Assembly (NCBI GenBank): GCA_905235605.1
Contig: CAJOMF010000029.1
Span: forward strand, 1-46,073
Reading direction: 5' to 3'
Source of the DNA: an uncultured bacterium
GTDB taxonomy: Bacteria; UBP6; UBA1177
DNA: 46,073 nt
The stretch's first letter is position 1; each line of letters begins with the position of its first letter. Both the position numbers and the translations under genes were made by a program. Shown here piece by piece: positions 28,461 through 37,237 of this stretch. Below the pieces are notes generated by a model. That model had not been told where the DNA came from, did no database searches, and saw nothing but the letters and a program-made list of their open reading frames with translations.

Positions 28461-29801
28461 TTATAAACTCTTTCCTGAGCTTTCGATTTCTTTGCTCAAT
28501 TTCGTAACAAGTTTAGATATCTGCTCATCATCAAGTATGAGTTTTTCCACGTTTGAAACTGATGTTATTATTGTGGAATGATCTCTTCCGCCGAATTTTT
28601 CGCCTATTTCCTTAAAAGTCTTCGAAGTATATTTTCTAGCCAGATAAATAGCTATCTGTCTTGATATCGATATTCCTTTTGTTTTTTTCTTCGAAATAAT
28701 TTCAGAATGCTTAACTTTCGTGGCTGTAGAAACTATTTTTATTATATCTTCAATTTCTGTCGGTTGTTTTTTTATAGTATTTTTAAGGGTACTTTCAGCA
28801 AATTTAAGATCTATAACTCCGTTTCCTATAAATTCATGATAAATTTTAAGAGTATTTAAGGCACCTTCTATTTCACGTACATTGTTTTTCAGGTTTGAAG
28901 CTATGAAATCAGCTACTTCATCTTCTATTTTCATATCGTAAAGTTCTGATTTCTTTTTGATTATAGCTACTCTTGTTTCGTATTCAGGCGGAATTATTTC
29001 AAGGGTAACACCCATTGAAAAACGTGATCTGAGTCTGTTGTCTATGTCGTTTATTTCTGTTATGTGTTTATCAGAAGTTATAACTATCTGTTTTTTCTTG
29101 TCGTAAAACTGGTTGAAAATATAGAAAAATTCATTCTGAGTACCTGATTTTCCGGATAAAAACTGAATGTCGTCTATAAGAAGAACATCATTTTTAATTA
29201 TTTTTTCCCTGAAGTCTGAGATTGTCTTTGATTCAATAGCTTTAATATAATCTATTAAAAGCTGGTTCGTAGTCGAATAATAAACTTTTTTATGTTTGTT
29301 GTTTACGATGTAGTTTCCTATAGCCTGTATTATGTGAGTTTTTCCCAGTCCTGAATCACCGTATATAAAAAAAGGATTATAACCTGTTCCTGGATTTTTT
29401 GCTATAGCCTGTGCTGCAAGATAAACGCCGGCATTGGAAGGACCCATTACGAAATTATTGAATGTATAATCTTTATATTTTTCATATTCATCAGTAATTT
29501 TACAGCTGGTTTTGTCTGTTTTATCTTCGTTTTTGAAATCAAATTCAAGCTGCAGATCTTTTTCTTCGTTTTCTGGAACTACTATGAACTGGACTTCTGT
29601 ATTTTCATCAAAAAGAGTCTTAGCAATTTTTTCTATTTTGGATAAATAGTTATTTTTCTTAAGAAAATTATAAGCATATTTACTTTTGCAGTTTACAATT
29701 ATTTTTTCTCTTGACTCTTCTTTGGGATAAAGAGCGTCAATAAAAGTATTTATCTCATTATTATTGGTCTTTTTGAGCTCTTCTACTATTGTTTTCCACA
29801 T
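28461..29801 (-). CDS. dnaA: chromosomal replication initiator protein DnaA
   Basis: AAA+ initiator that binds and opens oriC. Start at ATG 29801 (MWKTIVEEL) because GAGGG stands 4 bases upstream, giving 446 aa. Domain I about 1-80, linker about 80-110, AAA+ domain with Walker A GDSGLGKTH (about 148-156) and Walker B VLLIDDIQF (about 206-214), arginine finger region DNRLRSRFSMG, and DNA-binding domain IV with the signature FGGRDHSTIITSVSNVE near 410. Compared with the common RDHTTVLHA form, two base-contact or backbone positions are changed (Thr to Ser and His to Thr). First gene of dnaA-dnaN-recF. Confidence 0.96.
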   Translation of the reverse strand: MWKTIVEELKKTNNNEINTFIDALYPKEESREKIIVNCKSKYAYNFLKKNNYLSKIEKIAKTLFDENTEVQFIVVPENEEKDLQLEFDFKNEDKTDKTSCKITDEYEKYKDYTFNNFVMGPSNAGVYLAAQAIAKNPGTGYNPFFIYGDSGLGKTHIIQAIGNYIVNNKHKKVYYSTTNQLLIDYIKAIESKTISDFREKIIKNDVLLIDDIQFLSGKSGTQNEFFYIFNQFYDKKKQIVITSDKHITEINDIDNRLRSRFSMGVTLEIIPPEYETRVAIIKKKSELYDMKIEDEVADFIASNLKNNVREIEGALNTLKIYHEFIGNGVIDLKFAESTLKNTIKKQPTEIEDIIKIVSTATKVKHSEIISKKKTKGISISRQIAIYLARKYTSKTFKEIGEKFGGRDHSTIITSVSNVEKLILDDEQISKLVTKLSKEIESSGKSL

Positions 29802-29883
29802 TATGCCCTCTTGCATCTTCCAAAATTTCCAGCTATTTTGTCAAATATTCGTTACTTTTCAAGAAAAAAATAGTTTTTGAGAT

Positions 29884-30576
29884 TTATCCTTGAAAACAGT
29901 GGTTTTCTTTGACAGCAACGTCAGGAAAGTCCGATATGATACCTTTTGTAAAGTTGTTTTTAAGAATCTGCTGCATCTCTTCTGCTGTATTGACGTTCCA
30001 GTAAACAGCTTCTGTTTTAAAAGGCAGAGACGGAATGAGTTTATTTACTGTGAAATCAAAATTTCTGCAGTCAGGCAGAACGAAATCTGGTCTTAGTTTC
30101 ATTATTCTTGACACAAGATCTTTCTTTGTAGTGTCGTCAAAAAGGAGTCCTTTCTTTAAACCTGTGAAATCATTTGTAATTTGTTCAATAACACTATCAA
30201 AGAATGAAGTTGTTATAAAATCTTCCGGCATAAAATGCAAAAGGGTTTTCTCAATAGTTTCTTTAGTTGTCTCAGGCTCCTTTATTTCAATATCAAGCTT
30301 GATTTTTCCTTTGCATAAATTCAAAACATCTTCGAGAAGCGGGACCCTGTAACCTGAACTTTCTGAAATTTTTATTATTTCACTGTAATTCATTTCTCTG
30401 AGAATGTGTCCTTTTAAAGCAGGATCGTGATGAATTATCAGTTTTCTGTCTTTTGAGTAACGGACGTCGAATTCTATAAAGTCAGCACCGTCGGAAATAG
30501 CGGCTGAAAAACTTTCAAGAGTATTTTCTTTTGCTTTTTTCGGACTTCCGCGATGCCCTCCGATGAGTTTTTTCAT
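29884..30576 (-). CDS. glycerophosphodiester phosphodiesterase
   Basis: 230-aa TIM-barrel GDPD enzyme hydrolysing glycerophosphodiesters to glycerol-3-phosphate and an alcohol. Catalytic elements: GGHRGSPKKAKENTLESF (His/Arg/Glu at residues 8-20), FIEFDVR (Glu/Asp, about 34-40), IHHDPAL (about 48-54) and the metal-binding LDIEIKEP (about 92-99). No signal peptide, so the cytoplasmic type. It stands 68 bases upstream of the dnaA start and has the same orientation, so transcription could read into dnaA. ATG with AAGGAG upstream. Confidence 0.9.
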   Translation of the reverse strand: MKKLIGGHRGSPKKAKENTLESFSAAISDGADFIEFDVRYSKDRKLIIHHDPALKGHILREMNYSEIIKISESSGYRVPLLEDVLNLCKGKIKLDIEIKEPETTKETIEKTLLHFMPEDFITTSFFDSVIEQITNDFTGLKKGLLFDDTTKKDLVSRIMKLRPDFVLPDCRNFDFTVNKLIPSLPFKTEAVYWNVNTAEEMQQILKNNFTKGIISDFPDVAVKENHCFQG

Positions 30577-30638
30577 AATTTTTCTTCTCCTTCAAAAAAT
30601 TCAAAACACGGCTGATTTTATGTTTTGTGAAAAAATAA

Positions 30639-30686
30639 ACACTATTTTTGATGTTAAGTTGAATAAATAACAAAATAGTGTAATAT
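30639..30686 (+). promoter_or_regulatory. promoter with inverted-repeat operator, HEAT-protein operon
   Basis: TTGAAT (30659-30664), 16-base spacer, TATAAT-like TAATAT (30681-30686) about 25 bases before ATG 30711. Inverted arms ACACTATTTTTG (30639-30650) and CAAAATAGTGT (30671-30681) flank the -35 and touch the -10, as expected for a repressor site. It lies in the divergent region with the GDPD gene. Confidence 0.5.
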
Positions 30687-30710
30687 TTCAGGGTTTTTTA
30701 GGAGGGAGAC

Positions 30711-32600
30711 ATGCTGTATATAGGAAAAAAACTCGAACTTACGGAATACTTCAAATCAGTTCCGCTTGAACAGAAGGCTCAGCTTTACAGGGGTATCCGC
30801 GCTATTATGGCTATGCTTGTCAAAGTATCGAAAATGACGGAAATTTATTCTGTACGGGATAAGATTTTTTCTGAATTTACCGAAACGATGAAACAGAATC
30901 TTGATGTGATACACAATCTTCTTCCGTTTGCTACGGTAACTACGAAAAAAGTCGGTTTTTACTATCAGGAACGCAAGATCAAGCTCTTCGACGAAGGTGA
31001 AAGAAAATTCAGAAATATATTTTTAACCAATGAAATCAGAGAATTATACTTTGTAAAAGGAATAACTCCGGAAGAGATAGTAAACTTTTTCGCAGTAATT
31101 AAGGAAACTTTGAACTACACTCTTCTGGACTACGATTTCAACACACGTCTTTGGGACTACGGCATAACTCACATCGGAACGATTTCCGATCCCGACATGG
31201 GTGATCCTGAACCTTGGCAGGAAAGCTGGTTCAGGAGCGATGTTACACCTGTAACTCCCGATAAACTATTTGCGATGAAGCCTCAGAATGTCAATGAACT
31301 GTCGGAAATATCAAATGAATATAATATGCTGCCGGTCGTTGATATGGAAAAATTCAAAAAATGGGCTGAAAGCTGCGGAAAGGATGCTGTTGTAGGTAAG
31401 TATCTTGAAAATGCAGTCAATGTTGTTCTTGCCAATCCTGACAGAGAATCCAACAGAAATATTGTCGGAAAGATATGCGAGTATGCTGTAAAAAACGTTC
31501 AGAACAGTGATTTCGTCTCAGGTTTTATTTATATCAACAATCTGATTTTATTAGAAAAAGGTATAACTGATAAAGAAAATATAATATACCATAAAGTCAG
31601 GGAAGTTTTAGACAGAATAAAGTCTGAAGATTTTCTCAATTCTATATTTGAAATAGCCGCAGGAATAGATAATTCGCAGATAAAAAGTTTCAGCAGTCTT
31701 CTCAATCTTATCAGTGGAGAGCAGTTTGAAACGGCGTTTACCAAACTCTGCGAACTTGACAATAAAGCGGTACGTCTCGGCTGCCTTGAGGGTTTGGCAA
31801 AAAATCTTAAAGATCCTGAAGTTGTTCAAAGATTCATTGACAATCCTGACTGGCATGTTGTCAGAAATTTTCTCTACATAATGAGATTTGCGTATAATCC
31901 GGAATTTCTTCCTCAGGTCCGTGAAGTCATGAATCACGAGGTAAAGCAGATAAGGATAGAAGCAGCAAGAGTTTTAAGTATTTACGATGCCGATGAAAAC
32001 CTTGAATACTGGGAAAAAGCAGTTTTCTGCCCCGATGAAGAAGTAAGGATCCTGGCGGTCGAAAACCTTGTAAAAGTTAAAGACTTGAAGGTAAAAAGTA
32101 TTTTCAACGAGATTTTCAAACCTGCAAACCGCTCAAAGTTCAATCTTACCGACTACGAGCGCTACATGGACCGCATCCTGGCTTCCGGAAGAAACGAATT
32201 TTTTGATCTGCCTGGTTCGATGATATTTTCCGAAAATAGGGAATTAAGAATTATAGCTTTAAAATCATTGAATAAATTGAACAATCCTTCTATGGTTCTC
32301 ATGCAGATCAAAAGAAGGATAACTAGTCAGGAATTTCTCGCTTTAGACAAAGAAGAAATAGAACTTCTGCTCGGTTTGATGAAAGGAGAAATGATAACGC
32401 CGATGCTTGAACATCTAGAGTATCTTTTTACGCTTCACGGTAATATATTTAATAAAAATAAATATTTACCTATAAAAAAGCAGGTTTTTGAATTTGTAAG
32501 GCAGAAAGCTGCAAAAAATATGGCGATGCGCAGCTGGATCGAAAAGGGAAAGAAGAGCGGCGACAGCGAAACGCGTTCCATTCTTGAGGAAAGGAGTTAG
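30711..32600 (+). CDS. HEAT-repeat-like cytoplasmic protein
   Basis: 629 aa, no signal peptide. Residues about 1-150 resemble the N-terminal region of HD-GYP-associated proteins: a helical stretch with F..D......F..LF..EIRELYF-KGITPEEIVNFF (about 100-125), and the same pattern occurs in the next gene. Residues about 230-600 are helical pairs with HEAT-like units (EVKQIRIEAARVLSIYDADE; DEEVRILAVENLVKVKD). No catalytic motif. Probably a scaffold working with the 32603 protein, whose start is 2 bases after this stop, indicating tight coupling. GGAGGG precedes the ATG. Specific function unknown. Confidence 0.65.
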   Translation: MLYIGKKLELTEYFKSVPLEQKAQLYRGIRAIMAMLVKVSKMTEIYSVRDKIFSEFTETMKQNLDVIHNLLPFATVTTKKVGFYYQERKIKLFDEGERKFRNIFLTNEIRELYFVKGITPEEIVNFFAVIKETLNYTLLDYDFNTRLWDYGITHIGTISDPDMGDPEPWQESWFRSDVTPVTPDKLFAMKPQNVNELSEISNEYNMLPVVDMEKFKKWAESCGKDAVVGKYLENAVNVVLANPDRESNRNIVGKICEYAVKNVQNSDFVSGFIYINNLILLEKGITDKENIIYHKVREVLDRIKSEDFLNSIFEIAAGIDNSQIKSFSSLLNLISGEQFETAFTKLCELDNKAVRLGCLEGLAKNLKDPEVVQRFIDNPDWHVVRNFLYIMRFAYNPEFLPQVREVMNHEVKQIRIEAARVLSIYDADENLEYWEKAVFCPDEEVRILAVENLVKVKDLKVKSIFNEIFKPANRSKFNLTDYERYMDRILASGRNEFFDLPGSMIFSENRELRIIALKSLNKLNNPSMVLMQIKRRITSQEFLALDKEEIELLLGLMKGEMITPMLEHLEYLFTLHGNIFNKNKYLPIKKQVFEFVRQKAAKNMAMRSWIEKGKKSGDSETRSILEERS

Positions 32601-32602
32601 TT

Positions 32603-34018
32603 ATGGATGAAAGAAGAAACAGACCCGAATACGATAATTCGCCGAAAAAATGGCGCTACAATTTTTCAAAATCGCTTTTCACTTTCTGGAAAAATGTCAA
32701 GATGTACGGCGACAAAAATGAGAGGATCACTGAAGAAATCACGTTTTTCAAGCAGGTCCTCGATTTTTTCTTTGCCGAAAAAGACGAACTTTCGATTCTT
32801 TTTGACGGAATAGACATAAAAGTCGACAAAGTAAGAATAAGGGGTCAGAGGCAGGATGACAAATATTTTGAAGATGTTTACGATCTGTTTCTTTCGCTCT
32901 GTATGTCGGGAATAACCTTCAAAAAAGGGGTAACTGATGAAGAAATTCTGACTCTTCTTGCCGTTATCGGAAAGTATCCGGTAGGCCGCGAGCCGAAAAT
33001 CAAGGCTTATGAGCGCGTCAGAGCCGATCTGCCGCCTCTTGACCATATCGAGATTTATCCTTATGACCCTGAAGAATCGGGCAATCTTCCGATTTATACG
33101 CCGGAGCAGTCTGTTCGGCAGATTTACTGTTCTTTGGCGCGCGATTACGGTGATATCTGCAAAATGGTCGATGCAGCAGAAAGCATCCCGCTCCGTATGA
33201 CGGAACGCAGAGTTCAGGATCTGATAAGTATAGTTTCAAACACTAAAAAAATTGAAATCATTGAATTTATTATGTTTTTAGCATCAATAGCCTCTTTTGA
33301 AGGTTCAACTGAAAGCGCTTTTGCCGTTTCCAATGTTTTCTGGTCGGTTCTTATTGCCAAAAAACTCAAAATCGATATGCAGTCTGTAAAAAGAATAGCA
33401 GTTTCAGCTTATTTTCAATATTTTTCGAAAGATAAGGAAAAAGGTTATTCCGCGCTTTCGAGAATGGATGAATTCAACTATGACAGGATCGAGGCGGCAG
33501 TCAACGCTTCCTACAGAATAAGCGACTTTTCCGACAAGGCGCTGATCTCCGATGTGTCGGCGTCAAGCGGGACGCTTTCAGGTGAAATACTTAAACTTGT
33601 TTCGTATTTTTCGGCAGTTACTAGAATTTGGCCGGCAAATTCGTTCTACAAAGGGCCGCTTATGACAAGGCCGCAGGCAATGCGTTCAATAATAAGAAAC
33701 TGCACGAAAGGAGTTTTCAACAAGGAAATAGTCGAAGCGTTCTTTTCGATGGCGGGTATCTACCCGATAGGAAGTCTGGTCAAACTTTTTGACGGAACAC
33801 CGGCTGTTGTCGTAAAAAGATTCAAGAATTTCTTCGAACAATCGGAAGTTCTTGTTTTTGACAAAAATCTTTCAGTCGGTGAAAGAAAAACTGTAACAGC
33901 TGAAAATGTTTTGGATATTCCTGATGCGGCAGGGGTTGTTCTTCCTGAAAAAACGATTGTCGGAATTCTAAACACATTCCTTGACGAAAGAGAAATCTCA
34001 AATGAAAAATCTGAATAA
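32603..34018 (+). CDS. degenerate HD-GYP-like protein
   Basis: 471 aa, cytoplasmic. N-terminal part (about 20-130) parallels the 30711 protein (GITFKKGVTDEEILTLLAVI). The C-terminal half has the skeleton of an HD-GYP domain tail: SYFSAVTRIWPANSFYKGPLMTRPQAM corresponds to the usual D.YDA.TS.RPYR segment, followed by FNKEIVEAFFSMAGIYPIGSLVKL. The HD metal pair and the GYP loop are not visible, so c-di-GMP phosphodiesterase activity is unlikely, and a binding or scaffolding role is more plausible. Its end overlaps the start of the RlmI-like gene by 17 bases. Inference from pattern only, not alignment. Confidence 0.6.
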   Translation: MDERRNRPEYDNSPKKWRYNFSKSLFTFWKNVKMYGDKNERITEEITFFKQVLDFFFAEKDELSILFDGIDIKVDKVRIRGQRQDDKYFEDVYDLFLSLCMSGITFKKGVTDEEILTLLAVIGKYPVGREPKIKAYERVRADLPPLDHIEIYPYDPEESGNLPIYTPEQSVRQIYCSLARDYGDICKMVDAAESIPLRMTERRVQDLISIVSNTKKIEIIEFIMFLASIASFEGSTESAFAVSNVFWSVLIAKKLKIDMQSVKRIAVSAYFQYFSKDKEKGYSALSRMDEFNYDRIEAAVNASYRISDFSDKALISDVSASSGTLSGEILKLVSYFSAVTRIWPANSFYKGPLMTRPQAMRSIIRNCTKGVFNKEIVEAFFSMAGIYPIGSLVKLFDGTPAVVVKRFKNFFEQSEVLVFDKNLSVGERKTVTAENVLDIPDAAGVVLPEKTIVGILNTFLDEREISNEKSE

Positions 34019-35189
34019 AACTGTCACGCTTGAAAAAGGGCGTGAAAGACTGGCAAAAAACCACAATCCGTGGGTCTATTCAAAGGCTGTGAAACATATT
34101 TCGGACGGAGTTTCAGACGGAGATACCGTCGCTGTTCTGGATTACGCCGGAGATTTTATTGCGTGGGCACATTATAACGGAAGATCCGGCATAGCGCTGC
34201 GCCTTCTGGAATGGGACGAGGCGAAATGTCCTGATGAGGAGTGGCTGGAAGATAAAATTTCAAAGGCCGTCGCTTTAAGAAAGAGGATAATTCCTGAAAA
34301 TACCGGTATTTACCGACTCATTTTTTCTGAATCCGATATGCTTCCCGGCATAGTCTGCGACGTTTTTGAAAAAACGGGCGTCCTTCAGATCTCGACCCCC
34401 GCTTTTGACAGGATCAAAGCACGGCTTGCTGAAATCATAGCGGAAACGGCGGGGCTCGAAACGGTTTACGAAAAGAGCGACGGTGACGGCAGAAAGATCG
34501 AAGGCTTGCCTGAAACATCAGGATTTCTTTACGGAAATCTGGCAGATACAAAAATTGTTTCACGTGAAAACGATCTTTTTTTCGAAGCCGATCTTTCAGG
34601 CCAGAAGACCGGTTTTTACGCCGATCAGAGGGATAACCGCAGGTTTTTCGGTGAAATCGCACGCGGAGAAATTCTTGATATCTGTGCGTTTTCGGGAGCG
34701 TTTTCTGTCTATGCCCTGAAAAACGGAGCAGAACACGCGATATTACTCGATATTTCCAAAGAATCGGAGGCGCTAGTACGGCGCAATATGGAGCTTAATT
34801 CTATTGATTCCTCGCGCTACACCTTCATAAAAGGGGATGTTTTCGAACTTCTGCGCAAATTCGCGCTTGACGGGAAAAAATTTGATTCAGTCGTGCTTGA
34901 CCCGCCGAAACTCGTTCCTTCGAACAAATACCTTGAAAAAGGACTTCGCGCCTATAAAGACTTGAATTTCAACGCACTCAGACTCGTTAAAAAAGGCGGA
35001 ATCTTCGCAACATTTTCGTGTTCAGGCGCAGTAACTCCCGCCGATTTCAGAAACGCTGTCGCATTTGCCGCGCACGATGCCGGACGCGAACTCAAGATCC
35101 TGCGCCAGCTCCATCAGGCTCCCGATCATCCGATCCGCGTCAGTGCACCGGAAACGGAATATTTGAAAGGTCTGCTGGTCGAAGCCTAA
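34002..35189 (+). CDS. rlmI: 23S rRNA cytosine-C5 methyltransferase, RlmI-like
   Basis: SAM-dependent class I methyltransferase with N-terminal PUA domain, expected to make m5C in 23S rRNA (C1962 in E. coli). From ATG 34002, 395 aa. The PUA-like region begins VTLEKGRERLAKNHNPWVYS. SAM motif I is DICAFSGAFSVYALKNGA (about 228-245), followed by LDIS, the DPPK motif (about 302-305) and the catalytic cysteine context TFSCSG (about 342-347). The longer track start (TTG 33981) lacks support. It overlaps the preceding gene by 17 bases, so it is cotranscribed with two unrelated-looking proteins. RlmI versus RlmK/other COG1092 members is not certain. Confidence 0.83.
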   Translation: MKNLNKTVTLEKGRERLAKNHNPWVYSKAVKHISDGVSDGDTVAVLDYAGDFIAWAHYNGRSGIALRLLEWDEAKCPDEEWLEDKISKAVALRKRIIPENTGIYRLIFSESDMLPGIVCDVFEKTGVLQISTPAFDRIKARLAEIIAETAGLETVYEKSDGDGRKIEGLPETSGFLYGNLADTKIVSRENDLFFEADLSGQKTGFYADQRDNRRFFGEIARGEILDICAFSGAFSVYALKNGAEHAILLDISKESEALVRRNMELNSIDSSRYTFIKGDVFELLRKFALDGKKFDSVVLDPPKLVPSNKYLEKGLRAYKDLNFNALRLVKKGGIFATFSCSGAVTPADFRNAVAFAAHDAGRELKILRQLHQAPDHPIRVSAPETEYLKGLLVEA

Positions 35190-35248
35190 TAATATAACAC
35201 AATGATTTTATTGGATTTTGAGTAAAAAAACAGATCTCCTGTGATTTC

Positions 35249-35273
35249 TGAGACGTGTCAGGTCACGTCTCTA
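35249..35273. repeat. GAGACG-type hairpin, copy 4
   Basis: GAGACGTG (35250-35257) and CACGTCTC (35264-35271) make a perfect 8-bp stem with 6-base loop, ending in TAC. It lies between the convergent rlmI and nrdR genes and overlaps the nrdR stop codon. Could serve as a bidirectional terminator. Confidence 0.65.
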
Positions 35274-35723
35274 CTTTTCGCGGACTTCGTTTGCTTTTGC
35301 GATGAAGTCTTTGGGTTCGCCGAACTCTTTATATACCGATGCAAAGCGGATGAAAGCGACTTTGTCGACCTCTTTCAGCTCGTTCATGACGAGATCGCCG
35401 ATGACGCTCGTTTCGACCTCTTTCTTTTCGAATGACTGAAGCTCCTTTTCGATCTTGTCGATCATAATGTCGATGGTTTCAGCCGAAACGGGGCGTTTCT
35501 GGCAGGATATCATGAGCCCTTTTTTGATCTTGTTGCGGTCGTAGGGTTCTCTCTCGCCGTTTTTCTTTTTTACGACGGGCATGACTTCCTCGATCCTTTC
35601 GTAAGTCGTGAATCTGCCGCCGCAATCCTCGCATTCGCGTCTTCTTCTGATCTCGCAGTCGTCTTTTGTGGAACGGGAATCAATAACTTTGTCTTTAATG
35701 GAACCGCAGAATGGACATCTCAT
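35271..35723 (-). CDS. nrdR: transcriptional repressor NrdR
   Basis: 150-aa ATP/dATP-sensing repressor of ribonucleotide reductase genes. N-terminal zinc ribbon MRCPFCG...CEDCGGRFTTYER (Cys at 3, 6, 31, 34 approximately) followed by the ATP-cone domain (VVKKKNGEREPYDRNKIKKGL...). Length is exactly typical. It is downstream of glyA with 36 bases between, the frequent glyA-nrdR pairing. No nrd genes are in this window and I find no convincing NrdR-box pair upstream of it. The stop codon lies in a hairpin shared with rlmI's 3' side. Confidence 0.95.
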   Translation of the reverse strand: MRCPFCGSIKDKVIDSRSTKDDCEIRRRRECEDCGGRFTTYERIEEVMPVVKKKNGEREPYDRNKIKKGLMISCQKRPVSAETIDIMIDKIEKELQSFEKKEVETSVIGDLVMNELKEVDKVAFIRFASVYKEFGEPKDFIAKANEVREK

Positions 35724-35759
35724 TGGACTACTCTGAAAAAGTTTATGAACTACTGGCTG

Positions 35760-37052
35760 TTATCTGTTGATGAGCGGGTATTTTTTGCAGAGAGCGATGA
35801 CTTCATTGTGGACTTCTTCGATGACTTTGTCGTCGATAATGCTGTCGTCAATGCCGATCTTCGGGTTGTATTCGTTGCTCTTGATGTTCATGATGACTTT
35901 GTCCATAAGTCTTGCAACGTGGCGGACATCGTCTTCATTGAGGCCTCTTGTGGTGAGGAAAGGCGTTCCTACGCGGATACCGCTCGTGATGAAAGGCGAC
36001 TGGTCGTCAAACGGAACCATGTTCTTGTTGACGGTGATGTGCGCCTTGTCAAGAGCCTTCTCAACGATCTTTCCGGTTTTGCCTTTGTTTCTGAGGTCGA
36101 TGAGCATAAGGTGGTTGTCGGTGCCGCCTGAAACAAGGTCGTAACCCATTTTGTTGAATTCGTCAGCCATAGCAGCTGCGTTTTTGACGACCTGGGTCAT
36201 ATAGACTTTGAAGCTCGGATCAAGCGCTTCCTTGAAACATACTGCCTTTGCAGCGATGACGTGCATGAGCGGGCCGCCCTGCATTCCCGGGAAAACGGCG
36301 GAGTTGAGGTCTTTTTCGTATTCTTTCTTCGCAAGAACGAGACCGCTTCTCGGACCTCTGAGGGTCTTGTGGGTCGTCGAAGTTACGAAATCGCAGTAAG
36401 GAACAGGGCTCGGATGAAGTCCTGCAGCGACGAGACCGGCGATGTGTGCCATGTCTACCCACGTGATCGCGCCGACTTTGTCACAGATCTCTCTGATTCT
36501 CTTAAAGTCGATGATCCTCGGATAAGCCGAAGCACCTGCAAGGATCATTCTAGGCTTGTTTTCGACAGCAAGGCGCTCCATTTCGTCGTAGTCGATCCTG
36601 CCGGTTTCCTTTGCAACACCGTAGGGAACGATGTTGTAAAGTTTTCCGGAGAAGTTTACCGGGCTGCCGTGAGTGAGGTGACCGCCGTGGTTGAGGTTCA
36701 TCGCGAGAACCGTATCACCCGGTTTGCAGACCGTGAAGTAAACGCTCATATTTGCCTGAGAGCCGCTGTGGGGCTGGACGTTAGCACATTCTGCACCGAA
36801 AAGCTGGCATGCTCTCTCTTTTGCGAGTTTTTCGACCTGGTCTACTACTTCGCAGCCGCCGTAGTATCTCTTTTTCGGATAACCTTCGGCATATTTGTTG
36901 GTAAGCAGCGAGCCCTGAGCTTCCATGACGGCATTGCTCGTAAAGTTTTCACTGGCGATAAGTTCAAGACCGCCTTCCTGTCTCTCAGCCTCTTTTTCGA
37001 TGATTGCTGCAACTTCCGGGTCAACGCTCGGGATGTACTTCAAATTCAACAT
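35760..37052 (-). CDS. glyA: serine hydroxymethyltransferase
   Basis: PLP enzyme interconverting serine and glycine while loading tetrahydrofolate, the main C1 source. Start at ATG 37052 ([14 protein letters not shown]), GGAGG 6 bases upstream; 430 aa. Family motifs: LIASENFTS (about 31-39), [15 protein letters not shown] (about 54-68), PLP lysine in [15 protein letters not shown] (about 222-236). Complete C-terminal domain. It supplies C1 units that link with ahcY in the methyl cycle. First gene of glyA-nrdR. No glycine riboswitch recognised in the 185-base upstream gap shared with the M3 peptidase promoter. Confidence 0.96.
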   Translation of the reverse strand: MLNLKYIPSVDPEVAAIIEKEAERQEGGLELIASENFTSNAVMEAQGSLLTNKYAEGYPKKRYYGGCEVVDQVEKLAKERACQLFGAECANVQPHSGSQANMSVYFTVCKPGDTVLAMNLNHGGHLTHGSPVNFSGKLYNIVPYGVAKETGRIDYDEMERLAVENKPRMILAGASAYPRIIDFKRIREICDKVGAITWVDMAHIAGLVAAGLHPSPVPYCDFVTSTTHKTLRGPRSGLVLAKKEYEKDLNSAVFPGMQGGPLMHVIAAKAVCFKEALDPSFKVYMTQVVKNAAAMADEFNKMGYDLVSGGTDNHLMLIDLRNKGKTGKIVEKALDKAHITVNKNMVPFDDQSPFITSGIRVGTPFLTTRGLNEDDVRHVARLMDKVIMNIKSNEYNPKIGIDDSIIDDKVIEEVHNEVIALCKKYPLINR

Positions 37053-37164
37053 TTTATCCTCCAAAAAAAGTTAAAAAACCAAAAAACCGCAACAGTTTAA
37101 TAATAATAAATTATTTTGCAAATTTAGGTTGTAGAAAGCAGTTGCCCTGCTGTTTTTTGAAAAA

Positions 37165-37192
37165 TTGACACTTTTCCCATAATCCTTAAAAT
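37165..37192 (+). promoter_or_regulatory. sigma70-like promoter of the M3 peptidase gene
   Basis: TTGACA (37165-37170), 16-base spacer and TAAAAT (37187-37192), 45 bases before ATG 37238. One of the best consensus matches in the window. Confidence 0.65.
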
Positions 37193-37237
37193 TTTGTGCT
37201 TTAAAAAGGCAATGTTTTTTCATATTAGGAGGAAAAA

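Noticed and set aside
29792-29800. TTTTCCACA at the dnaA start as a functional DnaA box
   Set aside because: It coincides with codons for the conserved Met-Trp-Lys start of DnaA, so it can be explained by coding. A single box is not enough for an origin.
30639-30681. Pair of NrdR boxes before the HEAT-protein gene
   Set aside because: ACACTAT and ATAGTGT words resemble NrdR half-sites, but neither 16-mer matches well and the spacing (27 bases start to start) is not the usual 31-32.
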